A stretch of DNA of 64,000 nucleotides from Candidimonas nitroreducens (GTDB lineage: Bacteria > Pseudomonadota > Gammaproteobacteria > Burkholderiales > Burkholderiaceae_B), in contig NZ_NJIH01000003.1 in assembly GCF_002209565.1 (NCBI RefSeq), positions 496,001 to 560,000 of the forward strand. Reading direction: 5' to 3'. The notes under the pieces were generated by a model that saw only the letters and a list, made by a program, of their open reading frames with translations, had not been told where the DNA came from and made no database searches. The translations under genes and the position numbers were made by a program. Shown piece by piece: positions 34,709 to 43,442 of the stretch. The stretch's first letter is position 1. Each line of letters starts with the position of its first letter.

Positions 34709-35013
34709 AAGAGCCTTATTAGCTGAAGGTAATACCTATTGATAATGTACGTCTTCGGCAGGCTACTGTCTACCGTTCTCTTCCCTTCGGCTGGTCGTGT
34801 GCAGTCCGTCCCTGCCCCAGCTCGACTCCGACACGACACGGCACGGCACGATTTGATTTGGTTTGGTTTGGTTTGGTTTGGTTTGATTTGATTTGATCCC
34901 GGCCGGCCCCGATTCCAGCCCCAGCTTTACCATCAAAATATTTCCATTTAATTCAATTAGTTTCATAATCCCCTTACCACATGCGTGGCATTTTTATCCT
35001 ATAGGGGGAAAGT
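34709..35013. other. 305-base spacer before the autotransporter
   Basis: No gene. It holds the pentanucleotide tract at 34831-34895 and then an AT-rich stretch (34925-35000) in which the autotransporter promoter should lie. Confidence 0.5.
34831..34895. repeat. Pentanucleotide tandem tract upstream of the autotransporter
   Basis: Thirteen 5-base units in one register: four of RCACG followed by nine of RTTTG (R is A or G; ATTTG twice, GTTTG five times, ATTTG twice). It ends 118 bases before the autotransporter ATG. Such tracts can change length by slippage and alter promoter spacing. Confidence 0.9.
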
Positions 35014-37932
35014 ATGCAGATCCATCCGCTGTCGAAATGCCTTTTGGGAAAAAGTGGGGACACGAATCTGGAAATGAGTGCGGTTGTGGGTGTGCCCGCA
35101 GCGGCGCCGCCGTTATGGCGTGCCTTGCGCTGTAGTTTGTGGAATTTGGTGGCGGTAGCCGGCGTGTCGTGCGTGGGCATGGGCGGCGCGGTGCTGGCCG
35201 AACCGCTGGAGGAAACCGAGCATAAGCGCGCGCACGACCCGCTGTCGGTGGTGCTGTGGTCGCCGCCGCCCGCTTTGGCGGCCGGCAGCGATGTCATCTA
35301 CGACGAGGCGCAGTGGGGCTCTCCCGATGCGCCTTTTGTTTTTCTGGGCGATACCCTGCGCATCGGCGGCAGCTTCGAGTCGAGCCGGCCATTGCTGATC
35401 GGCGAGCAGGCGCGCATCGACGTGCTGGAGGGGGCGGAACTGCGTCTAAGCGGTTCCATCGCCAATGACGGCGGCTCGCGCCTGGGGCTGGCCAAGCTGG
35501 GGGCCGGCGTGCTCGAGTTGTCGGGCGCGAACAGTTATCGCGGCAATACCCTGCTGCTGCAGGGCACGCTGCGGGTGGCGGGTAACCAGGCGCTGGGCGC
35601 GCTGACCCGCAGCCTGAATGTGAACACCGGCACGGTGCTGGAATATGCGCCTGGGGTCAGGGTGGAAAACGCCGTCCAGCTGCAGGCCGAGAACATCGCG
35701 GCGCACGTGCCCGCGGGCGAATGGACGCCGCTGCCGCCCGATGAGTACGCCGACCGTGTACGTTGGGTGGTGGCCGAGGGCGAAGCGGAACATGCCGGCC
35801 TGCTGGCTGGCACCGCGCCCTTCGTGAAGCAGGGGGCCGGGCGCTTGCGCCTCGGCGGCGACGCGCTGGCGTATTGGGGCAGCGCCCTGGTGCAGGAAGG
35901 GGCCATGGCGGTGGATACGACGTTTTCGGGGGCGGTGACGGTGGCGCCGGCGGCGCGCCTGGAGGGCAGCGGGTCGGTGGCTGCCGCGACCGTGCAGCCC
36001 GGCGGCGTACTGGCCCCGGGGGACGCCGGTGGCGGCATCGGCCAGCTGCGCGTGCAGGGCGACCTGGTACTGCAGGGCGGCGCCCGCTACGAGGTCGATG
36101 CCGGCCCCGCGGGGGCGGCCGACCGCCTGCTGGTGGGCGGCAAGGCCTTGCTGGACGGCCACGTGGCCGTGCTGGCCCAGGCCGGCGACTGGCAGCCGCA
36201 AACGCGCTATACGGTGCTGAGCGCCGACGGCGGGCTGCAAGGCAGCCGCTTTGCCTCGGTCGGCAGCAATTTCGCCTTCCTGCAGCCCGAACTGGACTAC
36301 GACGAAAAGCAAGTGTATTTGACCTTGCGGCGCAATGACGTGCCGTTCGACGACGTGGCGGATGATCCTGACGAGGAAGAGCTTGCCGACGCCATCGAGG
36401 AAGACGGCCCGCAGGGCGGTGGCGGTGGTAGCGCCGGGGGCGAGCAAGATGGCGATCAACAAGGTGATCAAAACCGCGATCAAAACGGCTGCCGGCAAGC
36501 AAGCTGCGCGGCGGCCGGCACCGGCGGCGTATCCGGCCTGTACGAGCGCATCGTGGTGCTGGATCGCAGCCAGGCGCGCGAGGCCTTGCGCCAGCTTTCC
36601 GGCAGTTGGGGCGGGTCGCTCTGGTCGGCCATGGTGGAAGACAGCCGCTATGTACGCCAGGCGGTGCTGGATGCCGCGAACCCATATTCCGTGCTGGAAT
36701 TTGCTTTGAGCTCTGGTTCGCAATCTTCTTTGCCATATGTCCCCTCTCGGCCGCCCAGAGGGGGAAATTCGGCTGAATCGACAGGCGCTGCAGCGGGTGG
36801 CGAGTTGGCTGAATCCACAGGCGCAGCTGTGGGTGGCGAGGTGAGCCGCTCGGCTATCGATCCGGCGTCCGCGGCCGGGCCCTTGCGCTTCTGGGCGCGG
36901 GCCTTTCAAGCGTCGGCCGACCGCGCCGGCTCGGGCGGCACGGCCGGCGACGGGCGCGACACCCAGGGCCTGGTGCTGGGCCTTACCCGCGAACTGGCGC
37001 AAGACACCGCGGCCGGCTTATACCTGGGCTTCCAGCGCAGCCGCCTGCACCGCGCCGACGGCTTGGCCGACGCATCCATAGACAGCACCCACGCGGGCCT
37101 GAGCCTGGCCGGCCGCGGCGCCGGCGGCCTGTATGTGCTGGGCGCCGGTTACGCCTGGCAGCGGCTGCGCAGCGCACGCCGCATCGCCGTGGGCGCCTGG
37201 CGCGACGACCTGCGCGACGGCTACCGGGCGGGGCTGTTCCAGGTGTTCGGCGAATGGTCGCTGCCCCTATCCCTGGCCAGAGGTATGGCGGCCAAAGGCG
37301 CGGCCACGCATGCCCCATCTGCGGAGCAGGCCGCGCCGCGCGCAGGCTCTATGCAGGCAGGCTCTATGCACGCAGGCTCTATTCAACAGGGCACGGAGGC
37401 ACCCGAGGCTGGTTTCATTCAGCCGAGCGCGGTCGTACACGACACAGGCTCTATTCAAGCGGGCGCGACGGCACTCGATGCGGGCACTATGCAAGCGGGC
37501 GTGGCCGTGCTCGAGCCTTTTGTCCGCCTGGCCTGGGTGCGGGCCGATACCGGCGGCCATGCCGAGAGCGGCGGGGATGCCGCGCTGGACGTGCGCCCTT
37601 CCCATACCGCGACCTGGTTCGGCACCCTGGGCTTGCGTATTACGGGCACCGTTGCCGGGCCGCTGGGGCCGGTACGGCTGCGTGCCGCGGCGGGCTGGCG
37701 CCGCGCCGGGGGCGACCTGCAGGCGCTTACCGAACAAAGCTTCCGCCACAGCGCCCGCCACGCCTCGTTCCATGCCCAAGGCCAGCCCATCCGGCGCGAC
37801 GCCTGGACACTGGATCTAGGCCTGCGCGCCAGCCTGGCCCGCGACGCCGAGCTGTCCCTGGCCTATGCGGGCCAGTTCGGCTCGGGCGCCAGCGACCACG
37901 GCGCCACGCTTAGCCTGCACTGGCGGTTCTAG
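35014..37932 (+). CDS. Type Va autotransporter
   Basis: A 972-residue secreted/outer-membrane protein. A long N-terminal region with hydrophobic core LWNLVAVAGVSCVGMGGAVLA is the likely extended signal peptide. The passenger (about residues 70-450) has beta-helix repeats, including the autotransporter-associated LGAGVLELSGANSYRGNTLLLQGTL. A Gly/Asp/Gln-rich linker follows (about 455-500), then the conserved barrel entry region and a C-terminal beta-barrel ending in LSLHWRF with terminal Phe. Two sets of 36-bp repeats add a 12-residue duplication before the barrel and a run of AG(S/F/T)(I/M)Q units inside it. AGGGGG before the ATG is a good ribosome site. Passenger function is unknown. Confidence 0.88.
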   Translation: MQIHPLSKCLLGKSGDTNLEMSAVVGVPAAAPPLWRALRCSLWNLVAVAGVSCVGMGGAVLAEPLEETEHKRAHDPLSVVLWSPPPALAAGSDVIYDEAQWGSPDAPFVFLGDTLRIGGSFESSRPLLIGEQARIDVLEGAELRLSGSIANDGGSRLGLAKLGAGVLELSGANSYRGNTLLLQGTLRVAGNQALGALTRSLNVNTGTVLEYAPGVRVENAVQLQAENIAAHVPAGEWTPLPPDEYADRVRWVVAEGEAEHAGLLAGTAPFVKQGAGRLRLGGDALAYWGSALVQEGAMAVDTTFSGAVTVAPAARLEGSGSVAAATVQPGGVLAPGDAGGGIGQLRVQGDLVLQGGARYEVDAGPAGAADRLLVGGKALLDGHVAVLAQAGDWQPQTRYTVLSADGGLQGSRFASVGSNFAFLQPELDYDEKQVYLTLRRNDVPFDDVADDPDEEELADAIEEDGPQGGGGGSAGGEQDGDQQGDQNRDQNGCRQASCAAAGTGGVSGLYERIVVLDRSQAREALRQLSGSWGGSLWSAMVEDSRYVRQAVLDAANPYSVLEFALSSGSQSSLPYVPSRPPRGGNSAESTGAAAGGELAESTGAAVGGEVSRSAIDPASAAGPLRFWARAFQASADRAGSGGTAGDGRDTQGLVLGLTRELAQDTAAGLYLGFQRSRLHRADGLADASIDSTHAGLSLAGRGAGGLYVLGAGYAWQRLRSARRIAVGAWRDDLRDGYRAGLFQVFGEWSLPLSLARGMAAKGAATHAPSAEQAAPRAGSMQAGSMHAGSIQQGTEAPEAGFIQPSAVVHDTGSIQAGATALDAGTMQAGVAVLEPFVRLAWVRADTGGHAESGGDAALDVRPSHTATWFGTLGLRITGTVAGPLGPVRLRAAAGWRRAGGDLQALTEQSFRHSARHASFHAQGQPIRRDAWTLDLGLRASLARDAELSLAYAGQFGSGASDHGATLSLHWRF
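36769..36840 (+). repeat. Two 36-bp in-frame repeats in the linker
   Basis: Units at 36769-36804 and 36805-36840 each encode (S/L)AESTGAA(A/V)GGE. They lie in the linker between passenger and barrel. Confidence 0.85.
37342..37515 (+). repeat. 15-bp and 36-bp in-frame repeats in the barrel
   Basis: Two 15-bp units (37342-37371: AGSMQ, AGSMH) precede four 36-bp units (37372-37407, 37408-37443, 37444-37479, 37480-37515) each encoding a 12-residue (A/T)G(S/F/T)(I/M)Q block. They sit between two predicted barrel strands (FQVFGEWSLPL and FVRLAWVRADT). Confidence 0.85.
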
Positions 37933-38073
37933 GGCCTGTTGACGCTATAAAACAAGTTCGGTGTGGGGCTGCGGGCCGCCAGGCCCGCTTTATAGACATT
38001 TCCCATAGGCTTGCCACACCTACCCAGACTTCGTTCTCTGAAGATTGAATAAGTTGCCTGCCGTGTTTTCCGC

Positions 38074-38583
38074 TCACGTAGAGATATCTTGCGGGCCAAG
38101 CTCTGTCAGGCGCCTGTGCGTAGCTTGTGCCTCAGCCAATAGCTGAGGCCAGTCGTTGGGAGGGTTGCCGTCTTGCAGCATGTTCTTGAATACGGCATAG
38201 GCATCGGTATTTTTCCCATACGAACGCTTTGTGCTTTCGTCATTAACCCATGCGTACACAATGACTTTGCTGGATGCGTGGTACCGGAAGAAAAGTCGGT
38301 ACTGTTGGAAGAACTTTGCCCGGAACCAATGCTTATGATCGTCGCCCAAGGTGCCGCCCTGGCGGTACTCCGGCCGAGCGGGGTCTTGAGGAATGACGTC
38401 GAATGCCAGCTTAGTGATCGCCGCCAGTCGCTTGCTGGCGTTCTTCTTCACGTACCCGACCGGATCCTTTTGCTTGAAAGCCTCGACTTGCTGTGCCAGC
38501 GCTTCAATCTGTGCGAGGAACAGTGGGTGAGCAAAAACCGTCCAGCCATGAATGACCAGGGGCGTGGGCCTGCCCGTGCTCAT
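38074..38583 (-). CDS. yhaV: YhaV-type toxin
   Basis: A 169-residue ribonuclease toxin of the RelE superfamily. Typical blocks are VIHGWTVFAHPLFLAQIEAL at the start, KRLAAITKLAFDVIPQDPARPEYRQGGTLGDDHKHWFRAKFF and QYRLFFRYHASSKVIVYAWVNDESTKRSYG. YhaV cleaves RNA in the cytoplasm and is held in check by PrlF. Its ATG overlaps the prlF stop by four bases. Full length with no lesions, unlike the other TA genes nearby. Confidence 0.93.
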   Translation of the reverse strand: MSTGRPTPLVIHGWTVFAHPLFLAQIEALAQQVEAFKQKDPVGYVKKNASKRLAAITKLAFDVIPQDPARPEYRQGGTLGDDHKHWFRAKFFQQYRLFFRYHASSKVIVYAWVNDESTKRSYGKNTDAYAVFKNMLQDGNPPNDWPQLLAEAQATHRRLTELGPQDIST

Positions 38584-38909
38584 TCATCATCTTCAGATAG
38601 GGCGGCATCAAGATCGACCTTGATGCCGCTGACCAGAAACTGGAGTCGTTGGACAAGGCCGGTATCCATTGCCTGCACGTGCCCGGGATGGCTGGCAATG
38701 TCGCGGGCCAGAAAGCCCAGGAACTGACCCAGTACCGGGTCGTCGTTCTCGGATGGCTGGGCACGGGTCAGCACTACCTCGCCGTTGGAGCGGATGGTGT
38801 AGTGAACCTTGTCGCGCTTGTTCAGTTGGAGCGCACGTCTGACATTTTCAGGAACCGTGGTCTGGTAGCGATCGGTTAGAGTCGATTCCGCTTCTAGAAT
38901 TGCTTGCAT
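38580..38909 (-). CDS. prlF: PrlF-type antitoxin
   Basis: A 109-residue antitoxin with an N-terminal swapped-hairpin AbrB-like domain: MQAILEAESTLTDRYQTTVP, VRRALQLNKRDKVHYTI and NGEVVLTRA. The C-terminal half (FLARDIASHPGHVQAMDTGL) contacts the toxin. The start is the ATG at 38909; the upstream frame to 38960 lacks family resemblance. It should bind its own promoter in the 38910-39178 region. Confidence 0.92.
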   Translation of the reverse strand: MQAILEAESTLTDRYQTTVPENVRRALQLNKRDKVHYTIRSNGEVVLTRAQPSENDDPVLGQFLGFLARDIASHPGHVQAMDTGLVQRLQFLVSGIKVDLDAALSEDDE

Positions 38910-39178
38910 GCTGGGCTCCCCAGTGAGAGAGTAGTTCCCTAGATGGTAATGCATCTGCATTGTCTATGCAATACATTTTCCGGACATCGCCGCCATAGAG
39001 TGCCTGCTGGTACCTGCCGCCGCCATGGCGAAAACGGGATGGGCTGCTGATACAGGGTTGCCGCTTGCCTGACACAACAAAAACGGCTCGGTTTCAGTCA
39101 GGCCCTGGACTGGCAACATTGCCTTCCTGGCCGCGCCCCCCGCAGCGGGAACTTTTCCCTCGCCGCCCGATCTCATAA
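38910..39178. other. Spacer between prlF and the rpoH control region
   Basis: Divergent promoters of prlF-yhaV and rpoH should lie here. The only clear signal is CATAAT at 39174-39179 on the plus strand, just before the CIRCE element, as a possible rpoH -10. Confidence 0.4.
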
Positions 39179-39205
39179 TTAGCACTCTGGGTTCGAGAGT
39201 GCTAA
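39179..39205. promoter_or_regulatory. CIRCE element (HrcA operator)
   Basis: TTAGCACTC, nine bases, GAGTGCTAA: a perfect CIRCE inverted repeat, 40 bases before the rpoH ATG. HrcA repressor binding here would link rpoH transcription to GroEL availability. Confidence 0.95.
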
Positions 39206-39245
39206 TATAAGCAACAAGGTACTCATTCTGGGGGTATACCGCCTG

Positions 39246-40127
39246 ATGACTCAACAATCGCACGCTCTGGCTTTGTCCAACACCAGTTTGGCCATGGCCA
39301 TCTCCAATCCCGGCGCGCTGGGCACGATCGAGGCCTATGTCGGCGCCGTCAACCGTGTTCCCCTGCTGACGCACGAGCAAGAGACAGAGCTGGGCAAACG
39401 CCTGCGCGATCATGGCGACCTGGATGCCGCCCGGCAGCTCATCGTTTCGCATCTGCGGCTGGTGGTGTCGATCTCGCGCCAGTATCTGGGCTATGGCCTG
39501 GCGCACGCCGACCTCATTCAAGAGGGCAATGTCGGCCTGATGAAGGCCGTCAAGCGCTTCGACCCCGATCGCGGGGTGCGCCTGGTGTCGTTCGCCGTGC
39601 ACTGGATCAAGGCCGAAATCCACGAATACATCGTGCGCAACTGGCGCCTGGTCAAGGTGGCCACCACCAAGGCCCAGCGCAAGCTGTTCTTCAACCTGCG
39701 CCGCATGCGGCCCGACGGCCAGACGCTCGACACCGAGCAGGTCGACGACATCGCGCGCGAACTCAACGTGCGTCCGGAAGACGTCAGCGAAATGGAAGTG
39801 CGCCTGTCCGGACGTGAAATGGCGCTGGAAGGCCAGGGCGACGAAGACGCCTACGCGCCCATCGCTTACTTGTCCGACGAAGGCCAGCAAGAGCCTTCGC
39901 AGGTGCTGGAACGCCGTTCGCGCGACGCCTTGCAGGGCGCCGGGCTGGCCGGCGCGCTCGAAGGCCTGGATGCGCGCTCGCGGCGCATCGTCGAAGCCCG
40001 CTGGCTGCAAGACGACGGCGGCGCCACGCTGCATGAACTGGCCCAGGAATTCGGCGTTTCCGCCGAACGCGTACGCCAGATCGAGGCCGCGGCCTTCAAG
40101 AAAATGCGCGTGGCCCTGGCCGCCTAA
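39246..40127 (+). CDS. rpoH: RNA polymerase heat-shock sigma factor (sigma-32)
   Basis: A 293-residue alternative sigma factor that directs polymerase to heat-shock genes. Region 2 is clear (LVVSISRQYLGYGLAHADLIQEGNVGLMKAVKRFDPDRGVRLVSFAVHWIKAEIHEYI), as is the RpoH box QRKLFFNLRRMR that separates it from other sigma factors. Region 4 ends with LHELAQEFGVSAERVRQIEAAAFKKMR. The ATG at 39246 follows a CIRCE element at 39179-39205, so it is probably repressed by HrcA. A hairpin overlaps its stop codon. Confidence 0.96.
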   Translation: MTQQSHALALSNTSLAMAISNPGALGTIEAYVGAVNRVPLLTHEQETELGKRLRDHGDLDAARQLIVSHLRLVVSISRQYLGYGLAHADLIQEGNVGLMKAVKRFDPDRGVRLVSFAVHWIKAEIHEYIVRNWRLVKVATTKAQRKLFFNLRRMRPDGQTLDTEQVDDIARELNVRPEDVSEMEVRLSGREMALEGQGDEDAYAPIAYLSDEGQQEPSQVLERRSRDALQGAGLAGALEGLDARSRRIVEARWLQDDGGATLHELAQEFGVSAERVRQIEAAAFKKMRVALAA

Positions 40128-40225
40128 GGGCGGCGGCTTCGGCTAAGGCTGTTTCGGTTCAAGGCATCTGCCGCCCAAAGGCGGTTTCGATGCTAAGGCC
40201 GCCTCATCCAAGGGCGGCCTCGCGC
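40119..40225 (+). terminator. Cluster of GC hairpins at the rpoH 3' end
   Basis: GCCGCC-TAAG-GGCGGC (40119-40134) holds the rpoH stop in its loop. Two more GC hairpins follow (about 40170-40187 and 40198-40222, GGCCGCC with GGGCGGCC). None has a U tract. Confidence 0.45.
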
Positions 40226-40359
40226 CGGGTGCGGTCGGGCCGAAAAACCGCTCAAATATACATTTTGTTGCAAATTCCAAAGGGCGCACAGAGAACTAAT
40301 TCGGGCAGCCGCTGACTAATCCTACATAGACGATGAACACGGCATCCCCTGCCAGCTTC

Positions 40360-40446
40360 TAGTCTTGTCGTCCGTTTCGGCTTCTCCTCTTTCCCCTCCC
40401 TTTTGAAACGGATGTTTACGGGACTCTCCACGAGTCCCGTTTTTTA
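40360..40446 (+). ncRNA. Candidate small RNA with CU-rich loop
   Basis: A stem TCCGTTTC (40371-40378) / GAAACGGA (40405-40412) presents a 26-base loop made almost only of C and U, including CCTCTTTCCCCTCCC, which is complementary to Shine-Dalgarno sequences. Five bases later is an intrinsic terminator. This two-hairpin design is that of CU-rich-loop regulatory RNAs; Rfam's betaproteobacterial toxic small RNA family is a comparison I recall. The 5' end is not determined, since no clear promoter was found. Confidence 0.55.
40418..40446 (+). terminator. Intrinsic terminator of the candidate sRNA
   Basis: ACGGGACTC, loop TCCAC, GAGTCCCGT, then a run of T (40440-40445). A perfect 9-bp stem with U tract, the cleanest intrinsic terminator on the plus strand in this window. 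Confidence 0.9.
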
Positions 40447-40727
40447 TGGGCGTTCGCCGCGTGCAAGTGGCGCGGGGCAGGTCGCGTAATCGCCTAGAGC
40501 TTGATGCGTCGTTTGCCGAGCAAGTCGGCGGCCACCGGCCTGCCGTACTTTTGGCGTTACCGCGGCCCGGAATTTCCGCAGCGTGTCGTAGGCCCGCGCC
40601 CTCGCCCTCGCGGGCGCGCATTCCACTCCCGCACAAACACTGCACGAACAGATGCCGAAAAAACCGCTATCCTAAGATAATATGCACGCGCAAGCCGCCG
40701 CGGCGCGCGAAAAATGGGATCGGGTAA

Positions 40728-43415
40728 ATGCAGGTAGGTTTCTGGGTATTCGGCTTGTCTGGCCTGCTGGCGCTGGTGTGCTTCATGCCGCCGCTGGCGG
40801 GCCGCCTGCACCTGCCGTATTCAGTGCTGCTGGCCATACTCGGCTTCGTGCTGGGCGTGGTCATCCACGTGCATGGCTGGGCGCCGGTGGTGGCCTCCGA
40901 CTTCCTCGATTCGCTGCAGAATTTCGAGGTCTCGTCCGAGACCTTCCTGTTCGTATTCCTGCCTGTGCTGTTGTTCGAGACGGCGCTGTCGATCAACGTG
41001 CGCCGCCTGCTCGACGACCTGGGGCCCATCCTGATGATGGCCATCGTCGCGGTGGTGGTGTGCACCGTGGCGGTGGGCTTTTCCATGGCGGCCGCATCCA
41101 ATTACGGACTGATCATCTGCCTGATGCTGGGGGCCATCGTGGCCACCACCGACCCGGTGGCGGTCATTGGCGTGTTCCGCGACGTGGGCGCGCCCAAGCG
41201 CCTGACCACGCTGGTCGAAGGCGAGGCGCTGTTCAACGACGCGGCGTCCATTTCCTTGTATTCGGTGCTGCTGGCCACGCTGTTCGGCAGCTCGCCGCTG
41301 TCGGCCAGCGCCGTGGTCGGCGGTTTCCTGGTCAGCTTCCTGGGCGGCGGCGTAATGGGCCTGCTGATGGGCCGCCTTACCTGCTGGCTGATCATGCGGC
41401 TGCGCGGCTGGCCGGCGGCCGAAATCACCTTAACCATCGCCTCGGCCTACCTCACGTTCTTCATCTCTGAACATTATTTCCATGTGTCCGGGGTGGTGGC
41501 CACCGTCATCGCCGGCCTGGTGGTGGGCTCCACGGGCCGCACCCGCATGTCGCCCACCACCTTCGAGCAGCTTGAAAGCGCCTGGTCGCAGTTCGGCTTC
41601 TGGGCCAATTCACTGATCTTCGTATTCGCCGCCATGCTGATCCCGCGCATGATGGACGAATTCACCTGGGTGCAGGTGCTGCTGGTGCTGCTGCTGTTCG
41701 TGGTTACGTTCGCCTCGCGCGCGGTGATGGTGTTCGGCGTGCTGCCCTTGCTGGGGCTGACGCGCTTCGGCACCAAGGTCAGCCCTTCGTACCGGGTGGT
41801 GATGCTGTGGGGCGGGCTGCGCGGCGCCGTTTCCCTGGCCCTGGCGCTGGCGGTTACCGAGCAGCACAACGTGCCGCACGAGGCGCGCCAGTTCATTGCC
41901 GTGGCCACCACGGGCTTCGTGCTGATGACGCTGTTCATCAACGGTATCAGCCTGCGGCCGCTGATCAACAAGCTGCGCCTGAACCAGCTCTCGCCCATCG
42001 AGCGCACCATCCGCAACCAGGCACAGGTGGTGGCGCTGGAAGACCTGCAGGCCCAGGCCGATGACATCGCCACGCGCGAGCACATCGGCGCCGAGGCGCG
42101 GGCGCGCATACACGCGGTGTTCGATGCCAGCCTGACGGCGGTGTCCGATGCCCAGGTGCGCCAGCTGTCCACTGACGAAAAAGTGGCGGTGGGCCTGGCC
42201 ATCATTGCGTCGCGCGAAGAAGAAATGTTCTTCGACGTGCTCAAGGCGCGCATCGTCGACTGGCGCATGGCCGAATCGCTGCTGGCGCGCGCCGAGCGCA
42301 TGAGCGATGCGGTGCGCGCCGGCGGCCTGAAGGGCTTCGAAGACGCGATCGCCGCCGACCTGCGCTATTCCGTGGGCTTCCGCCTGGCGCTGCGCATGCA
42401 TTATCTGTTCGGCTTCCAGGGCTGGCTGGCGCGTGAACTGGCCTACCGCTTCATGAACCTGATGAACAAGCGCTCGGTGGCGCAGCGCCTGATCAAATTT
42501 GCCAATAGCGAGATCCAGCCGCTGCTGGGCGAAGAGGCCACGGCCGCCATCGTGCAGGCGCACCGGCGCCGTCTGGCCCTGCTCGAAAGCGCCATCCAGG
42601 CGCTGACCCTGCAGTACCCTTCGTTCGCCCTGTGGCTGCAGGAATCCTACCTGGGGCGCATGGCGCGCGCGCTGGAACAAATACGCTATCGCGACATGCT
42701 GACCGAGTTCCTGATCACCGGCGAAGTCTATGCCGACCTGGTCAAGCAGATCGACAGCCGCTGGAGCCATCTGGACAAAAAGCCGGCGCTGGACATCGCC
42801 ATGAGCGCCAGCGAATTGATCCGCCGCGTGCCGCTGTTCGAGGGTATTTCGGCCGACGCCCTGAAAGCCATCAGCAAGCTGCTCAAGCCGCGCCTGGCGG
42901 TGCCCGATCAGCCCATCAGCATCCACATGGGGCGCATGCGCGCCATGTATTTCGTGGCTTCGGGCGCGGTGTCGGTGGTCTTGCCGGATCAGACCACCAT
43001 GGAGCTCGGCACCGGCGAGTTCTTCGGCGAAATTGCGCTGATCTCGGGCAATGAATTCGCCATGCGGGCGCAGTCGCTGGGTTATAGCCGGCTGCTGATG
43101 CTGCCGGGCCGCGACTTCGACGCCCTGCTGGCGCGCGACCCGATACTGCGGGAAAAAATCGAGGCGGTCGCCAAGCAGCGCCTGCGCGCGCTGGCGGTGT
43201 GGCAGGAATTCCAGTCAGGGGTGCGCCAGTACGAGCCGCTGCCCGACATCCATGCGCTTGCGCCGCCGCAGGAAGAAGCGCCCGAGGCCGGGCCGGTCGA
43301 GCCTGCACCCGCGCCGGCCGAACCCTCACCCGAGCCTGAATCCGAGCCCGAATCGAGGCGCGGGCCTGAACCGCGGGCGCCGGGCGGTGAGTCGCCCAGC
43401 GGCTCGGCAGCCTGA
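40728..43415 (+). CDS. CPA1-type Na+/H+ antiporter with cyclic-nucleotide-binding domain
   Basis: An 895-residue inner-membrane protein. The first 430 residues form a CPA1 antiporter with about twelve membrane segments; the ion-binding block is ATTDPVAVIGVFRDVGAPKRLTTLVEGEALFNDAASI, and LWGGLRGAVSLALALAV is the later conserved helix. A long cytoplasmic helical region follows (about 435-690). Then comes a CAP-like cNMP domain (about 700-820: VPLFEGISADALKAISKLLKPR, FVASGAVSVVLP, GTGEFFGEIALISGNEFAMRAQSL). The tail is Pro/Glu-rich. Architecture resembles sperm-type NHEs, suggesting nucleotide-gated pH or salt control; the ligand is unproved. Confidence 0.9.
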   Translation: MQVGFWVFGLSGLLALVCFMPPLAGRLHLPYSVLLAILGFVLGVVIHVHGWAPVVASDFLDSLQNFEVSSETFLFVFLPVLLFETALSINVRRLLDDLGPILMMAIVAVVVCTVAVGFSMAAASNYGLIICLMLGAIVATTDPVAVIGVFRDVGAPKRLTTLVEGEALFNDAASISLYSVLLATLFGSSPLSASAVVGGFLVSFLGGGVMGLLMGRLTCWLIMRLRGWPAAEITLTIASAYLTFFISEHYFHVSGVVATVIAGLVVGSTGRTRMSPTTFEQLESAWSQFGFWANSLIFVFAAMLIPRMMDEFTWVQVLLVLLLFVVTFASRAVMVFGVLPLLGLTRFGTKVSPSYRVVMLWGGLRGAVSLALALAVTEQHNVPHEARQFIAVATTGFVLMTLFINGISLRPLINKLRLNQLSPIERTIRNQAQVVALEDLQAQADDIATREHIGAEARARIHAVFDASLTAVSDAQVRQLSTDEKVAVGLAIIASREEEMFFDVLKARIVDWRMAESLLARAERMSDAVRAGGLKGFEDAIAADLRYSVGFRLALRMHYLFGFQGWLARELAYRFMNLMNKRSVAQRLIKFANSEIQPLLGEEATAAIVQAHRRRLALLESAIQALTLQYPSFALWLQESYLGRMARALEQIRYRDMLTEFLITGEVYADLVKQIDSRWSHLDKKPALDIAMSASELIRRVPLFEGISADALKAISKLLKPRLAVPDQPISIHMGRMRAMYFVASGAVSVVLPDQTTMELGTGEFFGEIALISGNEFAMRAQSLGYSRLLMLPGRDFDALLARDPILREKIEAVAKQRLRALAVWQEFQSGVRQYEPLPDIHALAPPQEEAPEAGPVEPAPAPAEPSPEPESEPESRRGPEPRAPGGESPSGSAA

Positions 43416-43442
43416 TACGGTTCACGTACAAAAGCCGCCGGG

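Larger units (their letters stand above)
40128..40727. other. 600-base non-coding region between rpoH and the antiporter
   Basis: Holds the hairpin cluster after rpoH, the candidate sRNA ending at 40446, and from 40447 a GC-rich stretch without a supported gene that should carry the antiporter promoter. Open frames here are short and look like chance. Confidence 0.6.

Noticed and set aside
34763-34966. Minus-strand frame encoding repeated NQTKP units
   Set aside because: It is simply the pentanucleotide tract read in one frame; no ribosome site and no family match.
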